Shown: positions 1-8,840 of the stretch, in pieces
Layout of the letters: every line of letters starts with the position of its first letter
Numbering within the stretch: the stretch's first letter is position 1
Assembly (NCBI RefSeq): GCF_002158995.1
Contig: NZ_LOHF01000011.1
Location: forward strand, 1 to 64,000
Length of the DNA: 64,000 nt
Direction: 5' to 3'
DNA from: Pseudomonas caspiana
Lineage (GTDB): Bacteria; Pseudomonadota; Gammaproteobacteria; Pseudomonadales; Pseudomonadaceae
Notes under the pieces: model-generated
The model's database searches: none
What the model was told of the DNA's origin: nothing
Seen by the model: only the letters and a program-made list of their open reading frames with translations
Made by a program: the position numbers and the translations under genes

Positions 1-505
1 GGTCGTGATATGAGCCATACCGGGGGCCGTTCCAGCCTTCGCGGTTGTCGCCACGAGGGTTGGAGCTGAAGAGGACGCCGCCCGGTTTCAGTGTGGCGTG
101 CAGTTCGCTCAGCACGCGCGGCAGTTCCTGTTTGGGGATGTGAAACAGCACGGCGTTGGCGAAGATGCCATCGAAGCGTTCAGCAGGCAGGTCCAGCTCA
201 AGGAAGTTCTGCTGCCACACCTCGCAGCCCGTTTCAGCGCGGGCCATTTCGGCAAAGCGCTCGGAGCCGTCCAGGCCCACCGGCACATGGCCCATACCGC
301 TGAACGTCTGCAGATCACGGCCCGGCCCGCAGCCGAAATCCAGAATCTGCCACGGCGCCTGACCTTCAATGTGGCGCAACAACGCGGCAATGTTCTGGCT
401 GACGTCGTGGTCGCGGGTGCCTTCGCGGAAGTCCTCGGCCACCTGGTTGTAGTGGCCAAGGGTTTTGTCGGTGATCTGTGCGAGGTCTTGCGCTTGGAGC
501 TTCAT
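1..505 (-). CDS. Class I SAM-dependent methyltransferase (3' end outside the window)
   Basis: Reading the minus strand from the ATG at 505 gives an uninterrupted frame to the window edge, about 168 residues, beginning MKLQAQDLAQITDKTLGHYN. A glycine-rich SAM-binding motif I, ILDFGCGPGRDL, lies near residue 54. An acidic residue follows the next strand (VGLDGSERF), and a motif-IV-like segment reads GIFANAVLFHIP. This is the layout of a class I Rossmann methyltransferase. The substrate cannot be read from the sequence. It starts 41 bases after the metI stop on the same strand, so it may be the last gene of the sulfur operon. The C terminus is missing only because the window begins inside the gene. 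Confidence 0.85.
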   Translation of the reverse strand, partial: MKLQAQDLAQITDKTLGHYNQVAEDFREGTRDHDVSQNIAALLRHIEGQAPWQILDFGCGPGRDLQTFSGMGHVPVGLDGSERFAEMARAETGCEVWQQNFLELDLPAERFDGIFANAVLFHIPKQELPRVLSELHATLKPGGVLFSSNPRGDNREGWNGPRYGSYHD

Positions 506-546
506 GGCGACTCTGTCTGAGCAGTGAGGCGCCAAATATAACTCAC

Positions 547-1191
547 TTAGCGCTTGTTCAGACCTCTGGCCAGACGATCGCCGCCCAGTTGAATGACTGC
601 AACGAGAATCACCAACAGCACGATCACGGTCAGCATGATCTGGCTATCGAAGCGCTGATAGCCGTAGCGGTAGGCGATGTCTCCCAACCCGCCCGCGCCA
701 ATCGCGCCGGCCATGGCCGAGGAGTTGATCATGGTCACCAGTGTGATGGTGAAACCACCGACGATGCCCGGCAGTGCTTCAGGCAGCAGCACGTGCCAGA
801 TGATGTGCCAGCGGCGGCAACCCATGGCCTGCGCCGCTTCGATCAATCCGTGATCGACCTCACGCAAGCTGACTTCGGCGATCCGCGCAAAGAATGGCGT
901 GGCGGCAATGGTCAGCGGTACCACCGCAGCCCAAACGCCATAGGTAGTGCCGACGATCATTCGGGTGAACGGAATCAGCGCCACCATCAGGATCAGAAAC
1001 GGAATGGAGCGGAGCAGGTTCACGAAGCCGCCCAAGACCTGATTGAGTGCAGGCGCTTCATAAATCCCGCCTTTGCCGCTGGTGACCAGAATCACTGCCA
1101 GCGGAATGCCCAACACCAGTGCGATAAACGATGAGACGCCGACCATCAGGAAGGTATCAATGGCGCCCTGCAGCAAACGATCAAACCACAT
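547..1191 (-). CDS. metI: Methionine-type ABC transporter permease
   Basis: A 214-residue inner-membrane permease with five hydrophobic segments. The cytoplasmic EAA loop that docks on the ATPase lies at about residues 111-140 ([14 protein letters not shown]). Length and sequence match the MetI family, which imports D/L-methionine and related sulfur compounds. Its start overlaps the end of metN by 11 bases, which is typical of translational coupling. Because the operon also carries flavin monooxygenases for organosulfur breakdown, the cargo may be an oxidised or unusual organosulfur compound rather than methionine itself. That last point is inference. Confidence 0.93.
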   Translation of the reverse strand: MWFDRLLQGAIDTFLMVGVSSFIALVLGIPLAVILVTSGKGGIYEAPALNQVLGGFVNLLRSIPFLILMVALIPFTRMIVGTTYGVWAAVVPLTIAATPFFARIAEVSLREVDHGLIEAAQAMGCRRWHIIWHVLLPEALPGIVGGFTITLVTMINSSAMAGAIGAGGLGDIAYRYGYQRFDSQIMLTVIVLLVILVAVIQLGGDRLARGLNKR

Positions 1192-2323
1192 AGCCCAGAA
1201 CCTCCGCGTGTTGCGCTTGTTTGCGCGCCTGGCTCAACAGGGTGTCGATACTGTGCGGTGAGCCCGCCACTGACAGCAGCAAGTGGCCCAGCGCACGCCC
1301 TTGAATCCGTTCAACACCGCCTTGCAGCAAGCTGACGCGGCCACCGAGTGCCGCGAACAGCGCAGCCAGATCCGGCTCTTCACCGCTGTCGCCCGTGAAG
1401 TGCAGGTCCAGCACGACTTTGGCATCAGGGGTTTGCGGCTGGGCAGCCAATCGCGCTTGAAGGTCTTCCGGCAAGCCATGCTGCAGAGGTGCGAGCAGAG
1501 TTTTGCTGACCTCATGCTGCGGGTTGCCAAACACTTGCCAGACCGGGCCCTGCTCGACGACGCGGCCTTGTTCGAGCACCACAACGCGGTCGCAGATATC
1601 GCGAATCACGGCCATTTCATGGGTGATCAAAATGATCGTCAGGCCCAGGCGTTGATTGATCTCGCGCAGCAGACCTAGGATCGACTGGGTGGTCTCAGGG
1701 TCCAGCGCTGAAGTGGCTTCGTCGCAGAGCAGAATCGCCGGGTCATGCACCAGCGAGCGGGCAATGCCCACGCGCTGTTTCTGGCCGCCGGACAATTGCG
1801 CCGGGTATGCCTTGTGCTTGTCTTGCAGGCCCACCAGTTCCAGCAGTTCAGTGACTTTGCGCTGGCGCTGTTCCTTGGGCACGCCCGCCACCTTGAGCGG
1901 CAGCTCGACGTTTTGCCATACGGTTTTGGCCGACATCAGGTTGAAGTGCTGGAAGATCATGCCGATGCGACGGCGCAGCTCCACCAGCTTGTCTTCATTG
2001 AGTTCGCCAATGTCTGTCTGCTCGATCAGCACCCGGCCGCTGCTGGGTTGTTCCAGGCGGTTGATGGTGCGGATCAGCGAGGATTTGCCCGCGCCGCTGC
2101 GGCCGATGATGCCGAAAATCTCGCCTTTCTGGATCGCCAGGTCGATGTTTTGCAGCGCATCTACCGGGCCTTGCTGACCCTGATAGGTTTTGCCCAGATT
2201 AATGAACCGCACGTGCGCGCGGTTCAGGTCGGCGTGCAGTTCGGCCTTGGTTGTCGAATGATCTGCCGAATGCGCTGCGCCCGTGGGTTCGAGTGGCAGT
2301 TGGCGTTGCACGGATGCATTCAT
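1181..2323 (-). CDS. metN: Methionine-type ABC transporter ATP-binding protein
   Basis: A 380-residue ABC ATPase with Walker A GRSGAGKS at residues 74-81, signature LSGGQKQR, Walker [12 protein letters not shown] and a switch histidine in ILITHEM. The final hundred residues form the regulatory ACT-like (NIL) domain typical of MetN. I start at ATG 2323 because it lies one base after the metQ stop (TGA, one base, ATG). A longer open frame upstream only shadows metQ. The N terminus carries about 35 extra residues compared with the usual MetN of about 340 residues. The middle gene of metQ-metN-metI. Confidence 0.93.
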   Translation of the reverse strand: MNASVQRQLPLEPTGAAHSADHSTTKAELHADLNRAHVRFINLGKTYQGQQGPVDALQNIDLAIQKGEIFGIIGRSGAGKSSLIRTINRLEQPSSGRVLIEQTDIGELNEDKLVELRRRIGMIFQHFNLMSAKTVWQNVELPLKVAGVPKEQRQRKVTELLELVGLQDKHKAYPAQLSGGQKQRVGIARSLVHDPAILLCDEATSALDPETTQSILGLLREINQRLGLTIILITHEMAVIRDICDRVVVLEQGRVVEQGPVWQVFGNPQHEVSKTLLAPLQHGLPEDLQARLAAQPQTPDAKVVLDLHFTGDSGEEPDLAALFAALGGRVSLLQGGVERIQGRALGHLLLSVAGSPHSIDTLLSQARKQAQHAEVLGYVV

Positions 2324-2324
2324 A

Positions 2325-3113
2325 TCAACCTTCCCAGCCGGCTTGGTAGAGCTTGCCGTTAACCTTGTCCAGCGTGGCGCGCACGACTGGCGAGTGCTGG
2401 TAGATGTCGATGAATTTGGCCAGGCGTGGATCATCTTTGCTCTGCGGCTTGATCACGAACTGGATGACATATTCCGGGTGATCAAGACCGTCAAAGAGGA
2501 TGGCCGATTCGGCGTCGAAGGTTTTCGACAGGCGAATGTAGGCGGGGTAGCCCTGAACCAGATCAGCGTCGTCATAAGCGCGAACCAGTTGCACGGCCTC
2601 GACCTGAATCAGTTTGAGCTTCTTCGGGTTGGCGACGATGTCTTCCTCGGTGGCCTTGTAGCCCACGCCTTGCTTGAGGGTAATCAAACCGGCCTTGGCC
2701 AGCAGTTGCAGACCGCGACCGCTGTTGATCGGGTCGTTGGCGATGGCCACGGTGGCGCCGGTTGGCAGTTCATCGAAGCTTTTGTACTTCTTGGAGTACA
2801 GGCCGACGTTGTTGATGATCCCCGGCGCGTATGGCACCAGATCAAACCCGGCCGCTTCTTTGGCGTTGGTCAGAAACGGAATGTGCTGGAAGTAGTTCAC
2901 GTCGATATCGCCCGCCGCGAGGCTGACGTTGGGCGCGATCCAGTCGGTGAATTCCACCAGCTCGACCTTCAGGCCTTGCTTGGCTGCTTCCTGGACAGCG
3001 GCTTCCAGCGGGATGGCGAAAGCGGCGGTGGTGCCAACTTTCAGAGGCGCGTCCGCTGCATGGGCGGTGAGGGCTACGAGGCTGAGTGCCAAGGTGCTGA
3101 TGAGTTTTTTCAT
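2325..3113 (-). CDS. metQ: Methionine-type ABC transporter substrate-binding protein
   Basis: A 262-residue periplasmic binding protein of the NLPA/MetQ family. The N terminus [19 protein letters not shown] is a classical signal peptide, cleaved before ADAPLKVG. There is no lipobox cysteine, so it is probably soluble rather than a lipoprotein. Family motifs include VELVEFTDW and INYFQH-like [13 protein letters not shown] 3113 was chosen over a longer upstream frame because the signal peptide begins there. It follows the monooxygenase gene by about 140 bases, a gap that contains a REP-like inverted repeat. Confidence 0.93.
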   Translation of the reverse strand: MKKLISTLALSLVALTAHAADAPLKVGTTAAFAIPLEAAVQEAAKQGLKVELVEFTDWIAPNVSLAAGDIDVNYFQHIPFLTNAKEAAGFDLVPYAPGIINNVGLYSKKYKSFDELPTGATVAIANDPINSGRGLQLLAKAGLITLKQGVGYKATEEDIVANPKKLKLIQVEAVQLVRAYDDADLVQGYPAYIRLSKTFDAESAILFDGLDHPEYVIQFVIKPQSKDDPRLAKFIDIYQHSPVVRATLDKVNGKLYQAGWEG

Positions 3114-3177
3114 GGTGGATGTCCGATGTGTTGCAGGAGTTAGTTGTGTTGTTTGTTGGGTTTGATCGCATTCAATT

Positions 3178-3242
3178 GTGGTAGCCAGGCTTGCCTGCGA
3201 TTGGGTTTCCACGCCATCGCGGGCAAGCACCGCCCCCACAGG
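3178..3242. repeat. REP-like inverted pair between metQ and the monooxygenase gene
   Basis: Two facing palindromic units, roughly GTGGTAGCCAGGCTTGCCTG and its inverted partner ending GGGCAAGCACCGCCCCCAC. They match the Pseudomonas REP layout with several mismatches, so this is a decayed copy. It lies inside the operon and may stabilise or attenuate the transcript, which is inference. Confidence 0.6.
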
Positions 3243-3252
3243 ATCTACGCCA

Positions 3253-4611
3253 TCAGCGGGATCTGTAGCTCGCTCCGACATGCTGCTCTGGCAACCGCGC
3301 GCCGCCCTCTGGAAACAGCTTTTCCCGCAGGCTGCCGCTGTCGTAAGCGGTTTTGTAGGAGCCTCGGCGTTGCAGCTCGGGGATCACCAGGTCAATGAAG
3401 TCCACGTAGCTTTCCGGGGTGACGATGCGTGTCAGGTTGAAGCCGTCCAGACCGGTTTCGGCGATCCACGATTCCAGCTCGTCGGCGACCTGTTCAGGTG
3501 AACCCACCAAGGTGATGTAGCGCCCGCCCAAGGCGTGCTGGTCGAGCAGTTTTTGCCGGGTCCAGTCGTTGTTCTTGAGGTTCTTGGTCGCCGATTGAAT
3601 GGCGTTGCTCTTCACGTACTGGATCGGTTCATCCAGCTCGTACTGGGAGAAATCGATGCCGGTTGAAGCGGCGAAGTGCGCGACGCCGGCTTCGGCGCTG
3701 GCGAACTCGCGATACTCCGCAAGTTTGGCCTGCGCGTCGGCTTCGGTCTTGCCGACGATCACGTTCAGGCCCATGAATACTTTGATGTCTTGCGGGTTGC
3801 GCCCTGCCGCGACGGCACTGGCGCGGACCTTGTCGACTTGCTCCCGGGTCGCGGCTTTGTTCTGGCCGCTGATAAACACGCATTCGGCATGTTGCCCGGC
3901 AAACTGCAGGCCGCGATCCGAGCTGCCGGCCTGGAACAGCACCGGGGTACGTTGAGCGGAGGGTTCACACAGGTGATATCCCTCAACCTGGTAAAACTCG
4001 CCTGTGTGGCTGACCTTGTGAACCTTGTCCGGCTGCGCGTAAACCCGCTGCTCGCGGTCGTTGATGACTGCGTCGTCCTCCCAACTGCCTTCCCAGAGTT
4101 TGTAGAGCACTTGCAGGTATTCATCGGCCTGATCGTAGCGGCGGTCATGTTCGACTTGCTCAGTCAGGCCCATGGCCCGCGCAGCGCTGTCCAGATAACC
4201 GGTGACGATGTTCCAGCCCACCCGTCCACGACTCAGGTGATCCAGCGTCGACATGCGCCGGGCAAACAAATACGGTGCTTCGTACGTGAGGTTGGCGGTC
4301 AGACCGAAGCCGAGGTTTTTGGTGACGGCGGCCATGGCTGATACCAGCAGCAGCGGATCATTGACCGGCAACTGAATGGACTCTTTGAGCGTCACGTCCA
4401 CCGAGTTTTGATAAACGTCATACACGCCGACGATATCGGCGATGAACAAGCCATCGAACAGGCCCCGCTCCAGCAGCTGTGCCAGTTCGGTCCAGTATTC
4501 GAGTGTGTTGTACTGCGTGGAGTTATCCCGTGGATGAGTCCACAAACCATGATTGATGTGGCCAATGCAGTTCATGTTGAAGGCATTGAGCAGGATCTTT
4601 TTCTTCGCCAT
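3253..4611 (-). CDS. FMN-dependent LLM-class monooxygenase (NtaA/SnaA/DszA family)
   Basis: A 452-residue luciferase-like flavin monooxygenase of the long NtaA/SnaA/SoxA(DszA) family, which also includes dimethyl-sulfide monooxygenase. Typical features are the N-terminal strand ILLNAFNMN, the region HINHGLWTHPRD, and the insertions that distinguish this subgroup from bacterial luciferase. These enzymes use FMNH2 supplied by a separate reductase and cleave C-S or C-N bonds. ATG 4611 shares its first base with the TGA of the upstream oxidoreductase (TGATG), so translation is probably coupled. No flavin reductase is visible nearby. The exact substrate is unknown; a sulfur compound is likely from the neighbours. 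Confidence 0.88.
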   Translation of the reverse strand: MAKKKILLNAFNMNCIGHINHGLWTHPRDNSTQYNTLEYWTELAQLLERGLFDGLFIADIVGVYDVYQNSVDVTLKESIQLPVNDPLLLVSAMAAVTKNLGFGLTANLTYEAPYLFARRMSTLDHLSRGRVGWNIVTGYLDSAARAMGLTEQVEHDRRYDQADEYLQVLYKLWEGSWEDDAVINDREQRVYAQPDKVHKVSHTGEFYQVEGYHLCEPSAQRTPVLFQAGSSDRGLQFAGQHAECVFISGQNKAATREQVDKVRASAVAAGRNPQDIKVFMGLNVIVGKTEADAQAKLAEYREFASAEAGVAHFAASTGIDFSQYELDEPIQYVKSNAIQSATKNLKNNDWTRQKLLDQHALGGRYITLVGSPEQVADELESWIAETGLDGFNLTRIVTPESYVDFIDLVIPELQRRGSYKTAYDSGSLREKLFPEGGARLPEQHVGASYRSR

Positions 4612-5816
4612 CAAATCGTCCCCCGCAGTGGAGGATTTTTGTCATTGAGGTAGTAATTGCCGATGGCGTGATACTTCCAGCGTACCGGGTCGTGCAGCGT
4701 GTGGACGCGGGCGTTGCGCCAGTGCCGGTCAAGGTCATGCTCGGCCAGAGTCGCCTGACTACCAGCGAGTTCGAACAGCGTGCTCCCCGCCGCCAGTGAG
4801 ATTTCAGTGCTGATGGCGCGGGCTTCGGCGACGGCAATTGATGCGGCGGCCACGGTCTCGGCGTTAGTGTCTGCCTGGGCAATATCCAGATACTGCCCGG
4901 CCCGGTCCAGCAGCGCTTCGGCGGCATACAGACGAATGCTCAGTTTGCCGAAGCTGCTCAAGGTCAGCGGGTCGTCCACGGCCTTTTCGATGCCTGAGTC
5001 GATCCAAGGGCGGGTGCGCGTACGAACGAAGTGCAGAGCGTCTTCGAAAGCAGCGCGGGCGATGCCGGTATCGATGGCTGCATGGAGGATTTGTGCCAAT
5101 GGCCCGACGGTGGTCGGGCGCTCGAACGCGCTTTGGAATGCCACGACGTCGCGAGCGTCCACGTAGACGTTTTCAAAGACCACCGAGCCGCTGCCGGTGG
5201 TGCGCTGGCCGAAGCCGCTCCAGTCGTCGATGACGGTCAGGCCGTCGCTGTCAGCAGGCACGAACGCCAATTGTTGAACGCCGTTTTCGTCGATGACCGA
5301 AGTCGGAATACGCTGGGCATACAGTGCGCCAGTCGAGTAAAACTTGCGGCCGTTGATGCGATAGCCGTCGCCGTCGCGACTCAGGCGAGTAGTGCGATCG
5401 TGGGCTGTCTTGGTACCCAGTTCGGCGAGTGCATTACCGAAGCGCAAACCTGCCAATGCTTCGGCATACAGACGCTCCTGCTGTTGCGGGCTGCCGTTAA
5501 CGCGCAGTACTTCCAGAGCATAGAAGTGGTTCTGAGGAATTTGCCCCAAAGACCCATCCGCTTCGGCGATCAGACGGATGACTTTGGCGAGGGTGACATT
5601 TGAAACGCCCGCGCCGCCATATACCTTGGGCACGCTGATGCCCCAAAGGCCCGAGGCGCTGAACAGATCCAGTTCAGCATGGGGTAGCCGACGCTCCTGA
5701 TCACGTACGGCGCTTTCACGTTTGAAGTGGGCGGCCAGTTCCTGAGCGATGTGCAGGGCCTGTTCATCGTTTTCGATAACGGCAGCACGGTCCCGTAACG
5801 GGGATGGCAAACTCAT
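4611..5816 (-). CDS. SfnB/DszC-family flavin oxidoreductase, second copy
   Basis: A 401-residue acyl-CoA-dehydrogenase-fold protein of the SfnB/DszC sulfur-acquisition type. Conserved stretches include GSLGQIPQNHFYALE, KFYSTGALYA, DDWSGFGQRTTGSG and a C-terminal DRHWRNARVHTLHDP motif. Family members use reduced flavin to oxygenate organic sulfur compounds such as sulfones, rather than dehydrogenating acyl-CoA. The ATG at 5816 lies 24 bases after the stop of the paralogue upstream. It is clearly related to that paralogue, and the C-terminal motif is nearly identical. The individual substrate is not known. Confidence 0.87.
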   Translation of the reverse strand: MSLPSPLRDRAAVIENDEQALHIAQELAAHFKRESAVRDQERRLPHAELDLFSASGLWGISVPKVYGGAGVSNVTLAKVIRLIAEADGSLGQIPQNHFYALEVLRVNGSPQQQERLYAEALAGLRFGNALAELGTKTAHDRTTRLSRDGDGYRINGRKFYSTGALYAQRIPTSVIDENGVQQLAFVPADSDGLTVIDDWSGFGQRTTGSGSVVFENVYVDARDVVAFQSAFERPTTVGPLAQILHAAIDTGIARAAFEDALHFVRTRTRPWIDSGIEKAVDDPLTLSSFGKLSIRLYAAEALLDRAGQYLDIAQADTNAETVAAASIAVAEARAISTEISLAAGSTLFELAGSQATLAEHDLDRHWRNARVHTLHDPVRWKYHAIGNYYLNDKNPPLRGTI

Positions 5817-5840
5817 AACGCTGTACTCCAGTGGTCTGGT

Positions 5841-7088
5841 TTAAATCCACGAATGGCGGGCGGGCAGGGTGCCGTTGAGGTGCCACGCGCCGACGGCGTG
5901 GTATTTCCAGCGCACGGGGTCATGGAGGGTGTGAACGCGGGCGTTGCGCCAATGTCGGTCGAGGTTGAACTCGGCCAGGGTGGCGCGGCTGCCAGCCAGC
6001 TCGAACAGTTTTTCGCTGGCTAGCAGTGATACTTCAGTAGTCAGCACCTTGGCGCGGGCAACGGCTATCGAGGCGCGTGCAGCGGCGTATTCGTCGATGG
6101 GGCTGGCGTTGACTTCATCAAGGACTTTGGCCGCTTCGCGCAACAGCGCTTCAGCCGCGTGCAGTTCCAGTTTGAGTTTGCCGATGTCGGCGATCACGTA
6201 GAGGTCGTCACCGGCGCGCTCGACCTGAGCGTCGACCCAGGGTCGGGAACGCTCACGCACGAACGAGATGGTGTCGTCGATGGCACCACGGGCGATGCCT
6301 GCGTCGATGGCCGCCTGGATCAGTTGAGAGACTGCGCCCTGAATATTGGGTGTCAGCGACAGACGCCAGTTTTCGACCACCTGTTCGGCGTCAACCGGCA
6401 CGTTGTCGAGCAGTACGGTTCCGCTCGCGGTGGTGCGCTGGCCGAATCCCGACCAGTCGTCGACGATTCGCAGGCCCGCGCTACCCCGTGGCACAAAGGC
6501 CATGATCTGCTGGCCTTGATCGTTCAGCGCCTTGACTGCGACCCAGTGTGCGAACAATGCGCCCGTGGAGTAGAACTTCTGGCCGTTGATGACCAGACGC
6601 CCTTTGTGATGGGTGATGCGAGCCTTGAGCTCCAGAGTGTTTTTAGTGCCGCGTTCAGGTCCGGCATTGCCGATCCGCCAGCCGTCGAGCACGCTCTTGA
6701 GCAACACCTTTTTCTGCTGCTCGTTGGCGCTGCCCAGCAACAAGTGGATGATGCCGAACTGGTTTTGCGGGATCTGGCCCAGCGCCGGGTCAGCGGCAGA
6801 GATGATCTTGAATACTTCAGCGATGGTGACGAACGATACTTGAGGCCCGCCATACGCGCGCGGAATGGAAATACTGCCCAAGCCACTTCGGGTGAACGCT
6901 TCGATTTGCTGCCAGGGAAGCAAACGTTGAGCATCACGCTCTGCAGCCTGCAGGCGGGCTTGTGCAGCCAATGCGTGGGCGGCTTCGATTGCCTGGGCGT
7001 CATTTTGTAATATCCGCGCAGGATGCAAAGGCGGCGCGATATCCGCGTCTTTATCAATCAGGGTGGTGTGAGACGTTGAAACGACCAT
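5841..7088 (-). CDS. SfnB/DszC-family flavin oxidoreductase, first copy
   Basis: A 415-residue paralogue of the next gene and the first gene of the organosulfur operon. Family motifs are ALGQIPQNQFGIIH, KFYSTGALFAHW, DDWSGFGQRTTASG and DRHWRNARVHTLHDP. The fold is that of an acyl-CoA dehydrogenase, but this branch acts as a flavin-dependent monooxygenase on organosulfur substrates in sulfur-starved pseudomonads. The upstream region carries an AT-rich inverted repeat and a TTTTTTGGAATA element, consistent with starvation-controlled expression. Two copies plus an LLM monooxygenase suggest a multi-step oxidation, which is inference. Confidence 0.87.
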   Translation of the reverse strand: MVVSTSHTTLIDKDADIAPPLHPARILQNDAQAIEAAHALAAQARLQAAERDAQRLLPWQQIEAFTRSGLGSISIPRAYGGPQVSFVTIAEVFKIISAADPALGQIPQNQFGIIHLLLGSANEQQKKVLLKSVLDGWRIGNAGPERGTKNTLELKARITHHKGRLVINGQKFYSTGALFAHWVAVKALNDQGQQIMAFVPRGSAGLRIVDDWSGFGQRTTASGTVLLDNVPVDAEQVVENWRLSLTPNIQGAVSQLIQAAIDAGIARGAIDDTISFVRERSRPWVDAQVERAGDDLYVIADIGKLKLELHAAEALLREAAKVLDEVNASPIDEYAAARASIAVARAKVLTTEVSLLASEKLFELAGSRATLAEFNLDRHWRNARVHTLHDPVRWKYHAVGAWHLNGTLPARHSWI

Positions 7089-7172
7089 TCAAACCTCGCA
7101 AAAACGCCGTCCAGAGAAGGCGAAGAAAAAACACGATGTCCGGTGGTCCGGTGCATATACCCTAAGGCGACT

Positions 7173-7197
7173 AAAAAATTAAATATACGAATTTTTT
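7173..7197. promoter_or_regulatory. AT-rich inverted repeat upstream of the organosulfur operon
   Basis: Perfect 8-base arms AAAAAATT and AATTTTTT separated by 9 bases, about 85 bases upstream of the first SfnB-like gene. It stands out against the GC-rich background. It could be a regulator site or an UP-like promoter element. No direct evidence of function. Confidence 0.4.
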
Positions 7198-7203
7198 GGA
7201 ATA
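7192..7203 (-). promoter_or_regulatory. Shared element TTTTTTGGAATA upstream of the organosulfur operon
   Basis: Written on the plus strand this reads TTTTTTGGAATA. An 11-of-12 match, TTTTATGGAATA, occurs at 11217-11228 upstream of the cystine ABC operon. Both sit in AT-rich leaders of minus-strand sulfur operons, about 105 and 170 bases before the first start codon. A common sulfur-starvation regulator such as CysB is a plausible binder, but this is inference. Confidence 0.4.
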
Positions 7204-7237
7204 AGCATAGAAGGCTAAATCACGGCATCACGGCTGC

Positions 7238-7318
7238 TCATGCGGTCTGAGCGTAGGTCAGGCAGGAGCCGAGCAGAACAATTAGAATGCATAGTTTGAC
7301 GGGCTTGCTTACTTTCAT
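7238..7318 (-). CDS. Possible 26-residue exported or lipoprotein-like micropeptide
   Basis: A short frame from ATG 7318 to TGA 7238 encodes MKVSKPVKL, then the hydrophobic CILIVLLG, then SCLTYAQTA. It has a basic start, a hydrophobic core and a possible lipobox (LGSC) or signal peptidase site (TYA), so it looks like a signal peptide with almost no mature part. An AGGA lies 8 bases upstream of the ATG. It sits between the unknown repeat protein and the organosulfur operon. It could be a leader peptide, a tiny membrane peptide or a chance frame. No family is recognised. Confidence 0.35.
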   Translation of the reverse strand: MKVSKPVKLCILIVLLGSCLTYAQTA

Positions 7319-7526
7319 GAGGAGTGTCCTGAATGGCAATAGCTTGTTCAGGGAAGCCTAGTCAGTTGTCTGTAAAGGTTATGCCGGGAGGCGTAGGTAA
7401 ATATGTAAATGTTTGTAGGATTATTCTTGGGAGTGGCCTGGCTGTGAGTCAGTTCTCGGTTTCTGATACGTAAGCCGATATACGAAGTATTTATGCCTTC
7501 GCATATCGGCGTGAATTAAAAACTGT

Positions 7527-8261
7527 TCACTCATACCCTTGGTGAATATCCAGGGTGCTGACGTTAATTGCCCGTGGGGGAGCCCATCGAGAATTGTTGC
7601 CAACTCGATCAATAACGCAATAGGTCACCTCCAGTTGCGGTTCATCGCCAGCTTCCAGAATCAAAGTGGCAGGTACGATCAGCTTGACGGGTTTGCCTAC
7701 GTTAGCGGCCTCCAGCGGCTCCAGATCCATGCGCACATCGCCCCAGCGCAGGGTGATTTCGTCGCAGGGCGCCATGTTCAGGTAAGGCTCGATGGACAGT
7801 GGCAGGCCTTTCTTGACGTCGCTGGTGATCAGGCCGTTGCGGATCACGGTATCGGGCAGTGAAACCGGTGCGAGCCCCTGATTCTCTTCGTCGCTGTCGT
7901 TGATCAACAGCCCGCCGGGCATGTCCAGCTTCACTCTCAGCCTACGGCAAGGTGAGGTAATGGGCGCTCCGCCGACCTTCATGAGCCGGTAGTAGGTCTT
8001 GATCGTGCCGCTTTGCAGGAAGCTCTCCGGCACCCGTAGGACCATGGTGTAACCGACGTCGGACTCATCAAGTAATTTCGATGCGACGTAGCTGCCGCCC
8101 CAAAATAATTCGATCAGATCGCCTGCGTCCATGTCCGGATAGGGATCAATGTTGACCAGCAGGTGGGCCGCGGCACGGATGCCTACGCCATGTCTGTGAG
8201 CCTGCGGGACATACGGTGGGAACAGTTTTTGACCGCTGGTTTTGCCAAGTGTGTGAGTCAT
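7527..8261 (-). CDS. Hypothetical protein with two tandem Ig-like repeats
   Basis: About 244 residues from ATG 8261 (MTHTLGK). No signal peptide or membrane segment is visible. Two internal repeats can be aligned. Repeat one runs from NIDPYPDMDAGDLIELFWGG to RLRVKLDMPGG. Repeat two runs from SIEPYLNMAPCDEITLRWGD to the C terminus. Each is a beta-rich, roughly 100-residue unit like the Ig-like domains found in large Pseudomonas surface or hypothetical proteins. The start is uncertain: an in-frame GTG at 8336 would add 25 residues, and neither has a strong ribosome-binding site. Function unknown. Confidence 0.75.
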   Translation of the reverse strand: MTHTLGKTSGQKLFPPYVPQAHRHGVGIRAAAHLLVNIDPYPDMDAGDLIELFWGGSYVASKLLDESDVGYTMVLRVPESFLQSGTIKTYYRLMKVGGAPITSPCRRLRVKLDMPGGLLINDSDEENQGLAPVSLPDTVIRNGLITSDVKKGLPLSIEPYLNMAPCDEITLRWGDVRMDLEPLEAANVGKPVKLIVPATLILEAGDEPQLEVTYCVIDRVGNNSRWAPPRAINVSTLDIHQGYE

Positions 8262-8840
8262 GTCTGAATGCCCGTCATAATTGAGTTGGTCATTGATAGT
8301 TGTAACAAAGTTGTAAGTGACATCATTGATAAGCACCTCGAGTTCAGCCTGTGGATAGTTAACGTATAGATTCGGTTTATGGGAAGCATTACAAAGTGTC
8401 GGTAAATTCCGCTTGTAACTGTCCGAAGGTGATGAGGTTTTCTGTTGTTCTTGAGCTAATGTCGTTTGCGCATATCTGTCAAGGCGCTAATGGATTGAAT
8501 GTTAGTTGTTTGAGTAAATAAGATTATTCCTACATGAAATGATCGAACTGTTGACCGTAACGACTTGGTCCGTCCTACTTGTTGAAATATCGGGTTATGT
8601 TTATTGCGCAAGGAAACCTGCTAGCTGACAAAGCTGGTAAGAACTCAAATCCTCACAGACTCGCCTTGCCCTGTAATGGATGGCAATCGAGACAGGCTTT
8701 GCGTTCAGTTTTTTAGATGTTTTTTGCGGGGGCTTTAGGCAGCGATCAACGGCTAGATTGATCAATTGATTGATGTACAAATGTAAGGCGAGCGGAAACA
8801 GCGCCAGAAGGCGCCAGTTTCCGGAAAGTACCTTGTAGGA
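8262..8840. other. Intergenic stretch, AT-richer, no gene recognised
   Basis: Nearly 580 bases without a convincing coding frame on either strand. The part nearest 8261 presumably holds the promoter of the repeat-protein gene. A hairpin lies at the end next to the cystine transporter gene. I see no tRNA, REP unit or insertion sequence here. Confidence 0.6.
8793..8823 (-). terminator. Hairpin downstream of the cystine ABC operon
   Basis: Arms CGGAAAC and GTTTCCG enclose a second stem GCGCC/GGCGC, with an AGAA-containing loop. It lies 18 bases after the end of the ATPase gene. There is no strong T run, so it is either a weak intrinsic terminator or an mRNA-stabilising hairpin. Confidence 0.45.

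Noticed and set aside
6159..7010. Plus-strand frame opposite the first SfnB-like gene
   Set aside because: Antisense to a well-supported gene; no domain.
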